Positions 23,501 to 29,424 of a stretch of DNA of 46,217 bases are shown piece by piece. Below the pieces are notes generated by a model. The model was not told where the DNA came from and ran no database searches. It saw only the letters and a program-made list of their open reading frames with translations. Numbering within the stretch: the first letter of the stretch is position 1; each line of letters opens with the position of its first letter. The stretch is taken from positions 64,168 to 110,384 of the forward strand of contig JAUPKF010000002.1 of the NCBI GenBank assembly GCA_030837625.1. The letters run 5' to 3'. Source of the DNA: Patescibacteria group bacterium (GTDB taxonomy: Bacteria; Patescibacteriota; Minisyncoccia; Moranbacterales; UBA2206). The translations under genes were made by a program, and so were the position numbers.

Positions 23501-24909
23501 TTATTCACATCAATTAAGAATTTAGATAAATTCTTTCGGCCTATAATAATATTCTTTTCCAGTTCTTTTCTCTCGGCAATGTTCATCTGCGTGGATGTCT
23601 CTATTTTATCCAGAATAAATGTTATGTTTACTTTAGGTCGGATAGATGATCCGTGAGAGGAATAAACAACAACAATATCGGCAAGATCAGGATGCTTGCC
23701 TAAGTAGCTCTTTTTCAGAGCTTCTTCTACTCCCCTGGATTCTTCACGGGAAAAATTTGCTGGTAAATCCAAAGATGAGAAGAAGTCTATGACACTTTCA
23801 AATCCTAGCTGTTTTGCCAGATCAGTATCAATTGAACTGGAATACGCTCCTGTGTCGATCTTGGCTTCCACTTCGATTTCCTTCCCGTCTTTTCCGATGA
23901 GCTTTACTTTTTCCACTGTGCCGATGACTTTTTTGCCGGAGATGTCTTCCAACTCCTCTTCGATTTCGCCGCCAAAGAGGTCCATCCCGACTCGCACTCC
24001 CTTTTCCACGGTTTTGATTTTGAGTTCCGAAACGCGCTCCAGTCTTCTCTTGAGACCGGAGAGGTTGGCGACTTGGATGGCCAAACCCGGGCGGGCGTTG
24101 AGTTCTAGAAAAACCGGTCCGCGGTCTCGATCCAAGGCGATGTCGGCGCCGAGAAACCCGAGACCTGAAGCTTTCTGGGCTTTTACCGCCATTTCGAGAA
24201 TTTGTTTCCAATAAGGAATTCTTATGCCGGACAGAATCAGTCTTGTTTCTGGCAGATATTCGATTATTTTTGGTTTCTGGTGGCCCATAATCGCGGTGGT
24301 GGTGGTACCGGTGGCCATATCGATGCCGCAGCCGATGCCGCCCAAATGCAAGTTGGCTTTCCCGCCGGAAGCCTGAGTGGCGAGGCGGAGCATAGCCATT
24401 ACGGGAACGCCGTTATAAACAATAACTCGCACGTCCGGCATGCCTCTGTAGGAATAGGGCTTGAAAATTTTGGAAAGTTTTATTCTCTCTTCAAAAAAAG
24501 CGATATCGGGCGTGCTGGAAAGGGAGAACGAGCCGAAAAGAATATTTCGAATATGGTTTTTCAAATCTTCTACGCTGACCGAGGATCGGTCGGCTTTTAT
24601 CCAAACATTTTCCGCATTTTTTTTCTTGCCGTAAACTACAATAATTCCTTCTCCGCCGAATCCGCGGTTGGGTTTCAAGGCGAAACTGTCCGGCAGTTTG
24701 CTCCAATCAAAACTTTCCAATTCTTCCTGAGTCCTTATTTTGGCGATAAGTGTGGGGATAGGAAGCTCGGCTTTTTTGAGAATCCTTTTGCTGAGAAGCT
24801 TGTCATCGGCGATTCTTTTGGCGGATTTCAGATTGAGCGGCCGAATATACTCGAGATTTCTCGAGTTCATCCCCAATATTCTTCTGGATTTTTTTATAAA
24901 ATTAAGCAT
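23497..24909 (-). CDS. Alpha-L-glutamate ligase-like ATP-grasp fused to a retropepsin-like (RimB-type) domain
   Basis: From the ATG at 24909 the protein is 470 aa. A longer frame from 24939 reads MDTFVDSNRI out of an intergenic repeat and is unlikely. Residues 1-310 match the RimK-related glutamate ligase family: KPNRGFGGEGI (79-89), a basic DVRVIVYNGVPVMAMLRLAT, GLGFLGADIALDRDRGPVFL and LELNARPG (268-275). Residues about 325-470 match the RimB/ATP-dependent Zn-protease-like family of retropepsin folds, with KIDTGAYSSSI (350-360, active-site Asp-Thr-Gly) and NIIIGRKNL (453-461). In other bacteria these are separate neighbouring genes beside a 7TM protein; here they are fused and the 7TM gene lies just upstream. 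The fusion suggests coupled ligation and processing of one substrate. Confidence 0.85.
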   Translation of the reverse strand: MLNFIKKSRRILGMNSRNLEYIRPLNLKSAKRIADDKLLSKRILKKAELPIPTLIAKIRTQEELESFDWSKLPDSFALKPNRGFGGEGIIVVYGKKKNAENVWIKADRSSVSVEDLKNHIRNILFGSFSLSSTPDIAFFEERIKLSKIFKPYSYRGMPDVRVIVYNGVPVMAMLRLATQASGGKANLHLGGIGCGIDMATGTTTTAIMGHQKPKIIEYLPETRLILSGIRIPYWKQILEMAVKAQKASGLGFLGADIALDRDRGPVFLELNARPGLAIQVANLSGLKRRLERVSELKIKTVEKGVRVGMDLFGGEIEEELEDISGKKVIGTVEKVKLIGKDGKEIEVEAKIDTGAYSSSIDTDLAKQLGFESVIDFFSSLDLPANFSREESRGVEEALKKSYLGKHPDLADIVVVYSSHGSSIRPKVNITFILDKIETSTQMNIAERKELEKNIIIGRKNLSKFLIDVNK

Positions 24910-24911
24910 AA

Positions 24912-25030
24912 TCCGATTCGAATCTACGAATGTATCCAAATCTACGAATGATTCAAAGGAGCGTGTTTATGGGGTACTACCCATGCTCTTTTATTCGTGA
25001 ATTCGAATGTATTCGTAGATTCGTATCGCG
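24912..25030. repeat. Intergenic inverted repeat, family C (CGAATCTACGAATG)
   Basis: The left arm (CGAATCTACGAATGTATCC, AAATCTACGAATG) pairs with TTCGAATGTATTCGTAGATTCG on the right (within 25000-25025), around a GGGTACTACCC-like centre near 24973. Relatives built of CGAAT/ACGAA units lie at 32085-32131, 37331-37491 and 44803-44882, and inside polA and mutM. It sits within the ATP-grasp/7TM operon and encodes the spurious N-terminal extension of the ligase frame. Confidence 0.85.
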
Positions 25031-25681
25031 TCACATGTTTTTTATAACTTCCTTAAATCTCCAGTATTCGGTCAAGCGCAATCCGGTCCACTTTCCCAAA
25101 ATAATGTTTATCGGGATAGTGGCGAGAATCGCCCAGGGGTAACTGGCGAGAAACCGGATAAGAAACTCGGAGCTGGCGATAAAGTAGCCGACAATAGAAA
25201 TCCCAAGGGTTTCCAATGCCAGAATTATCGCCATTTTGTTGCCCTTTTCTATCTGAACTGTGATGAATTTTTCCACGATTGTGATCATAATGAGGATGGG
25301 GAAAATGGAAACGGAAGCTAGTCCTGTCCTTCTCATTCCGCCGCCCAAAACCAGAACTCCCAAAATCAAAATCGCCACGGCGGTGAGCATAATGGCGACA
25401 CGGGGAAGGTAGAGCAGACGAAACGGCCGGAGGACGAAGCGCATTACCATCCCGGCCAAAATCACGGCCGCGAAAATAGCGATGCCGTATTTGATTCCGT
25501 TGGTGGCGAGGAAGGCGAAAGTGACGATGAGCGGCGTATAGATTCCAAAAGCCTTGATGCCGACCACCTGGCGGAGAAAGGCAATGAAAGTGGCGATAAT
25601 AGGCAGCATTAAAATCAAGATGACTGTTTCCAAAGGAACGCCTTCTCGGAGAAAAAAGTTGATGATAGGACTGACATTCAT
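25031..25681 (-). CDS. 7TM protein of the inactive-transglutaminase/7TM family, without the transglutaminase domain
   Basis: The 216-aa protein has seven hydrophobic helices. The stretch from residue 35 reads FLRQVVGIKAFGIYTPLIVT, then FAFLATNGIKYGIAI and MRFVLRPFRLLYLPRVAIML. These motifs (RQVVGIxxFGxxxP, RLLxxPRxA) are the core of the 7TM domain normally fused to an inactive transglutaminase domain. The family is known to travel with RimK-related ligases and RimB-type retropepsins. Here the transglutaminase part is absent, leaving a bare membrane domain. It is the first gene of the ATP-grasp operon, upstream of the fused ligase-protease, and likely anchors the pathway to, or exports its product across, the membrane. 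Confidence 0.8.
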   Translation of the reverse strand: MNVSPIINFFLREGVPLETVILILMLPIIATFIAFLRQVVGIKAFGIYTPLIVTFAFLATNGIKYGIAIFAAVILAGMVMRFVLRPFRLLYLPRVAIMLTAVAILILGVLVLGGGMRRTGLASVSIFPILIMITIVEKFITVQIEKGNKMAIILALETLGISIVGYFIASSEFLIRFLASYPWAILATIPINIILGKWTGLRLTEYWRFKEVIKNM

Positions 25682-25683
25682 AG

Positions 25684-25803
25684 GATTGTAAATTCCAAAT
25701 TACAAGCACCAAATTCCAAATAAATCCCAATTTCCAAAATCAAAAATGTTTTGAATTTGAGATTTTGTATTTTGAATTTATTTGTAATTTGTAATTTGTA
25801 ATT
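25684..25803. repeat. Intergenic inverted repeat, family A
   Basis: The left arm TTGTAAATTCCAAATTACAA with GCACCAAATTCCAAATAAAT pairs with the right GAATTTATTTGTAATTTGTA, around CAAAAATGTTTTGAATTTG. It is nearly the same sequence as 15401-15515. The rest of this gap (25804-25858) shows nothing clear. Confidence 0.85.
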
Positions 25804-25858
25804 TTTTGCGACGACTTACACTTAGAATTATTTTTTTAGTTGGAATTTGCGCAAACAG

Positions 25859-26371
25859 TTACTTCATACTCGCCATCTTCCGGCTGTTGATATGGCATAT
25901 CGCGATGGCGATGGCGTCGGCGGTGTCGTCCGGTTTAGGGAGAGCGTTTAGTTTTAGGATGCTTTTGGTCATCTCTTGAATTTGTTTTTTGTCCGCCCGC
26001 CCGTATCCGGTAAGAGCTTGTTTTATCTGGAGGGGCGTGTAGCTTGCGATTCTAACACCATTTTGCTTTAAAGTCAAGATGATCGCGCCGCGGCTTTGAG
26101 CTACCTGGATGACGGTTTTTTGGTTTTTGAAAAAGAAAATCTGCTCGATGGCGGCTTCTTCGGGACGGTGCTTTCCGATGATTCTATTAAGATCCGAGGA
26201 TATCTCCAAAAGCCGGTCTTCGTCGGAGTTGTTTTTGCTGGTACTGATGTGTCCGTAGGCGATAGTTTTCATTTCCCCCTTGTTATCTTCCTCGATTACC
26301 GCCCAACCTGTGGTGGCAGTGCCGGGATCAACGCCTAATATGCGAAGGCTTTGAGTATTTTGTTCAGTCAT
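25859..26371 (-). CDS. ruvC: Holliday junction resolvase RuvC
   Basis: The 170-aa protein starts its fold with LRILGVDPGTATTGWAV (catalytic Asp15). AAIEQIFF follows (Glu76), then the C-terminal acidic pair in DDTADAIAIAICH (Asp149, Asp152), matching the four acidic residues of RuvC. It cleaves four-way junctions after branch migration by RuvAB. The usual partner yebC lies upstream across a family B repeat, and ruvB is encoded about 6 kb away on the same strand. ruvA is not in the window. Confidence 0.96.
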   Translation of the reverse strand: MTEQNTQSLRILGVDPGTATTGWAVIEEDNKGEMKTIAYGHISTSKNNSDEDRLLEISSDLNRIIGKHRPEEAAIEQIFFFKNQKTVIQVAQSRGAIILTLKQNGVRIASYTPLQIKQALTGYGRADKKQIQEMTKSILKLNALPKPDDTADAIAIAICHINSRKMASMK

Positions 26372-26409
26372 AAGGCAAAATATGCACTAAGTGGTTTTCA
26401 AGAAGTTTT

Positions 26410-26587
26410 GTAAATTTCTAATTCACCTAATTTCTAATTCACCTAATAAAATTCCAAATAGTCAAAGGTCAAACAACATTCCCAATGCCAAATTCTAAAG
26501 GTGTCTAATATTTGACATTTTATTTTGCTATTAGAAATTACTGAATTTTATTAGGTGAATTAGGTAATTAGACAATCAGGTGAATTT
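26410..26587. repeat. Intergenic inverted repeat, family B
   Basis: The left arm has repeated TTCACCTAATTTCTAATTC and the right AGAAATTACTGAATTTTATT and AGGTGAATTAGG, with an internal GGTCAAAC...GTCTAATATTTGAC pairing. The whole is shared with 39207-39416. It fills the gap between yebC and ruvC. Confidence 0.85.
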
Positions 26588-27301
26588 TCATAGATTATCA
26601 TAAATTTCCTCTACGTCATCCAACTCGTCCAGCGCTTCCAGGATTTTTTCATAGGAGAGGTGGGTGCTTTCGTCGATTTTGACGGTGTTTTTGGGGATAT
26701 AAATCAAGCCGGATTCTGTGACTTTCAAGCCGGAATTTTCCAAATTTTCCTGGACTTTTTGCAGGTCTTGGATTTCCGTGTAAACAATAAAAGCCCCTTC
26801 TTCGCTTAGCATATCTTTAGCGCCGGCTTCAATCGCCGCCATTTCCAATTCTTCCGTGTTTTTCCCGTTCAGTTCGACAATTATGCCGCCGACTTGTTCG
26901 AAATTCCACATCGCGCTGCCGGCTTCGCCCAGTTTTCCACCCAGTTTGTTGAAAACCGTCTTGATCTCGCTGACAGCGCGGTTTTTGTTGTCGGTAGTGA
27001 CTTTGACAAGCAGCATTATTCCTCCCGGCGCGCTGGCTTCATAAACCATTTCCACCAGTTCCGCGCCTTTCAGTTCGCCCGTGCCGCGCTTTATCGCGCG
27101 GTCGATGTTGTCCTTGGGCATATTAAACTCCCGCGCCTTGTCCATTGCCATCCGCAGTTTGAAATTCGTGTCCGGATTGCCGCCGCCTTCCCGCGCGGCG
27201 ATTGTAATAGGTTTCGCCAAACGCGTAAAAACCTTGGCGCGCCTGGCGTCATTAACTCCTTTCCTCTGTTTAATTCCCGCCCAATGGGAGTGTCCGGACA
27301 T
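26588..27301 (-). CDS. yebC: YebC/PmpR family protein
   Basis: The 237-aa protein opens with the family hallmark MSGHSHWAGIKQRKGVNDARR. Further matches are FTRLAKPITIAAREGGGNPD, MPKDNIDRAIKRGTGELKG, EASAPGGIMLLVKVTTDNKN and the ending LDELDDVEEIYDNL. YebC proteins are annotated as transcription regulators, and recent work links the family to relief of ribosome stalling at proline-rich stretches. The order yebC then ruvC is widely conserved. The 173-base gap upstream (27302-27474) contains short inverted repeats (AAAGCTAAG / CTTAGCTTT near 27354 and 27395, and TTGAGT / ACTCAA near 27442-27460) and no gene. Confidence 0.95.
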   Translation of the reverse strand: MSGHSHWAGIKQRKGVNDARRAKVFTRLAKPITIAAREGGGNPDTNFKLRMAMDKAREFNMPKDNIDRAIKRGTGELKGAELVEMVYEASAPGGIMLLVKVTTDNKNRAVSEIKTVFNKLGGKLGEAGSAMWNFEQVGGIIVELNGKNTEELEMAAIEAGAKDMLSEEGAFIVYTEIQDLQKVQENLENSGLKVTESGLIYIPKNTVKIDESTHLSYEKILEALDELDDVEEIYDNL

Positions 27302-27474
27302 AAAGATTAGTTAAAAATTAAAAGTGAAAAGTTAAAAGTGAGGGGGCGAGGAAAAGCTAAGTCTTGGGTGTGAGTATAAAGGTTGTAAAAAGCTTAGCTT
27401 TGAGAACTGTATGATGCACTCTCTTTGTTTCAAGTTTAACACTTTGAGTCGGTAAACTCAAGAAAAATTGCAAC

Positions 27475-28242
27475 TTAAGCGAGATAAGTTTTTCGCGGCT
27501 CATCAGTCGTTTTCGCGAGGCTTTGCCAGTTCAGCTCAAAAATACTTTTTAAGGTATTGTAAATTTTTTTGCTTTCGATGATCATGCCGATTTGTTCCTT
27601 GAATGACATAATGCCGATACTCCCGTTGCCGTAAAGGTTGATTTCCACTTCGAAAGGGAATTTTTCTGGTGAGATTAGTCTTGTTTGGCGAAGATGTTTT
27701 TGATCATGAGTTTTTACATTCTTCATATAATCAACATCCGGCGCAATAGACCTCTGCCAGATTTTGTTTTCAGCACGCTTTAAAACATAGAAATTCCAAA
27801 GCCAGTCGATGTCGAAATGATTGACGGCATCAACTGAAACCCAAGCCAGTGTTTCAGTTTTTGGATAATTTAGTGTGTCTCGATAAACCTCTTTTATTCC
27901 CTCAATACCTTCGAAATATCGAATCTTAGGCTTTTTGTCGATGAAGTTGGCGATGGAGAGAAGCTCCGGGAGAATAGTATTAAGTTTTGCCTTTCTTTCC
28001 TCGAGTTGGTCTTCTAGCTTGCGCGGGTCTTCGGCATAGTAGTATTTTTTATTTTTTCTGACGGTAATTCCCACAAGAGATTTTCTCCGTAAAGAGGCGA
28101 TAACGTCATATAGTGTAGTTCGTTTTACGCCAGATTTATTGGAAATTCGCTCTATATTGGACTCGCCAAGTTCAAGCAGGCTCAAATAAGTTTGAGTCTC
28201 TTTTTTGTCTAAACCAAAAAACTCCAGATCTTCAACTTGCAT
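27475..28242 (-). CDS. TrmB-type winged-helix transcriptional regulator
   Basis: The 255-aa protein begins with a TrmB-family HTH: LDKKETQTYLSLLELGESNI, then ERISNKSGVKRTTLYDVIAS and LRRKSLVGITVRKNKKYYYA. A basic coiled-coil-like segment (EDPRKLEDQLEERKAKLNTI) follows, then a 150-residue effector-type domain with IRYFEGIEGIKEVYRDTL, as in TrmB-like regulators. The ligand is unknown because this C-terminal domain differs from sugar-binding TrmB. It is divergent from the small gene at 28454 and separated from it by an AT-rich 210-base gap with promoter-like elements, so it might control that gene or itself. Confidence 0.85.
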   Translation of the reverse strand: MQVEDLEFFGLDKKETQTYLSLLELGESNIERISNKSGVKRTTLYDVIASLRRKSLVGITVRKNKKYYYAEDPRKLEDQLEERKAKLNTILPELLSIANFIDKKPKIRYFEGIEGIKEVYRDTLNYPKTETLAWVSVDAVNHFDIDWLWNFYVLKRAENKIWQRSIAPDVDYMKNVKTHDQKHLRQTRLISPEKFPFEVEINLYGNGSIGIMSFKEQIGMIIESKKIYNTLKSIFELNWQSLAKTTDEPRKTYLA

Positions 28243-28351
28243 ATTTCTTATTTTGTCGATAAAAAGGTCGTCATAGTAACGATATTATATAAGCCAAAAA
28301 TTGTCAATAATTAGATGAGTTTAACCTAACTCAGGACATTATTATTGTTTT

Positions 28352-28360
28352 TGATATAAT
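28352..28360 (+). promoter_or_regulatory. Extended -10 promoter for the small gene at 28454
   Basis: TGATATAAT is a perfect extended -10 (TGn plus TATAAT); no good -35 is visible 17 bases upstream. Transcription would begin near 28367, leaving a leader of about 87 bases before the ATG at 28454. Confidence 0.6.
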
Positions 28361-28453
28361 TTTTGGTCAATGAATGAAAGGAGCATTGGCAAAAAATTAG
28401 TGATGGACTTAGGGATCTTTGAAAACACGCTTACTGTTAAGAAAGGAGATTTT

Positions 28454-28747
28454 ATGAATATCAATACAGATATTCAATTTTTTGGAATTACCTGGGATGT
28501 GTTCAGGGATATTATGGACTGCATTGAAAGAATAAGGAAAGGAGAGAACATCTCAGTTCGACTTGTTGATCTGTCAGTGGTATTTGCCGGCCCAACAGGC
28601 GGACCATTCAATCATCGCTTTTCAGGAAAGATAGAAATTTCAGGAAAGATAGAAACTGTCTATGATATCTCTCCTACTATGGCAGTAAACAAGGCATGGG
28701 AACAGATATGTGCGCTTATCCAAGCGGAACGAGACGAATCGGAATAA
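28454..28747 (+). CDS. Small hypothetical protein
   Basis: I do not recognise this 97-aa protein. The start at 28454 is preferred because AGGAG lies 5 bases upstream, while the earlier in-frame ATG at 28370 is at the predicted transcript start with no ribosome-binding site. It is soluble and mixed alpha/beta: MNINTDIQFFGITWDVFRDI, a basic-acidic helix with ERIRKGENISVRLVDLS, a glycine turn AGPTGGPFNHRF, the duplicated EISGKIE strand (SGKIEISGKIE) and a final helix NKAWEQICALIQAERDE. It has its own promoter and a strong terminator, so it is a monocistronic unit opposite the TrmB-type gene. Such a strong Shine-Dalgarno sequence is uncommon among its neighbours. Confidence 0.6.
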   Translation: MNINTDIQFFGITWDVFRDIMDCIERIRKGENISVRLVDLSVVFAGPTGGPFNHRFSGKIEISGKIETVYDISPTMAVNKAWEQICALIQAERDESE

Positions 28748-28814
28748 GAAGAAGCAAATCCAACTATTCAGAGAAGCGTTCTCGCGCGGGTGCTTCCAAA
28801 AGGTGAACGGTTTT

Positions 28815-28845
28815 GAGCCAAGTTTAACAGCTTGGCTCTTTTTTA
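28815..28845 (+). terminator. Rho-independent terminator
   Basis: A perfect 8-bp stem GAGCCAAG / CTTGGCTC with an 8-base loop is followed by TTTTTTATTT. It ends the transcript of the small gene at 28454-28747. Confidence 0.9.
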
Positions 28846-28862
28846 TTTGGAAAATTTCGTTT

Positions 28863-28890
28863 GTAGGGGTGGTTCATGAACCGCCCCTAC
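28863..28890. repeat. REP palindrome downstream of the RAYT gene
   Basis: GTAGGGGTGGTTCA is followed by TGAACCGCCCCTAC, a 28-bp palindrome with one G-T mismatch pair. It shares GTAGGGG..TTCATGAA..CCCCTAC with the palindrome inside the RAYT gene (29129-29166), so it is probably a substrate of that transposase. It lies just past the gene's stop codon. Confidence 0.85.
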
Positions 28891-28900
28891 GAAGCAATGG

Positions 28901-29422
28901 TCACAGTAAAATATTTTCTGGATTATTCCGATCCCGTTCCCAATCGGCGGGATTGTTTTGAATATATTCTCGTATGCGGTTTAATTCTGATTCGTTTCGG
29001 ATGATGCGGTCGTAATAATTGCGTTGCCACAAGGGATTGCCAGATCTGTTTAAAGAAATATTAATTTCTCTGGCAGATAACATTTTAAATTTCCCAACGA
29101 TTTTTGGTATCAGCATATTGCGTCGATGTTTCCGTAGGGGCAATTCATGAATTGCCCCTACGGAAACGGAATGTATAATTTCAATTATCAGATGAACGTG
29201 GTTTTGCATGACAATAAATTCATCCAATTGGGTATTCGGGAAATATTTTTCAATATTTTTCAATTCCCTTAGCACAATTTTACCCGCGTCATTCAAAAAC
29301 ATTGTTCCATCGATAATATTTCCTAATAATTCTTCTCGGTTCTTCGCACAGATCGTCACAAAATACATTCCATTTTGGGAATAATCATAATTGGCGAGAC
29401 GGTTTAATTTGCGGTTTTTCAT
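28901..29422 (-). CDS. REP-associated tyrosine transposase (Y1/HUH family)
   Basis: From the ATG at 29422 the protein is 173 aa. A longer frame from 29473 overlaps the lamin-tail gene and is less likely. Family features are SQNGMYFVTICAKNREELLG, the HUH metal motif in QNHVHLII, a WQRNYYDRIIRNE stretch with the candidate nucleophilic Tyr, and IREYIQNNPADWERD at the end. These enzymes nick single-stranded DNA at REP hairpins. A 38-bp palindrome lies in frame within the gene (residues near VGAIHELPLRK) and a related one at its 3' end, so the enzyme appears to have been invaded by its own substrate. It starts 2 bases after the lamin-tail stop. Confidence 0.88.
   Translation of the reverse strand: MKNRKLNRLANYDYSQNGMYFVTICAKNREELLGNIIDGTMFLNDAGKIVLRELKNIEKYFPNTQLDEFIVMQNHVHLIIEIIHSVSVGAIHELPLRKHRRNMLIPKIVGKFKMLSAREINISLNRSGNPLWQRNYYDRIIRNESELNRIREYIQNNPADWERDRNNPENILL
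29129..29166. repeat. Perfect 38-bp palindrome inside the RAYT gene
   Basis: TTTCCGTAGGGGCAATTCA is followed directly by its exact reverse complement. It encodes AIHELPLRKH between the HUH motif and the Tyr region of the transposase, and matches the REP at 28863-28890 in its outer and central bases. Confidence 0.92.
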
Positions 29423-29424
29423 TT

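Noticed and set aside
24910-24939. Upstream start of the ligase-retropepsin gene
   Set aside because: The ten residues are encoded by a family C repeat arm.
24202-24951. Plus-strand ORF opposite the ligase-retropepsin gene
   Set aside because: Antisense shadow of conserved ATP-grasp motifs.
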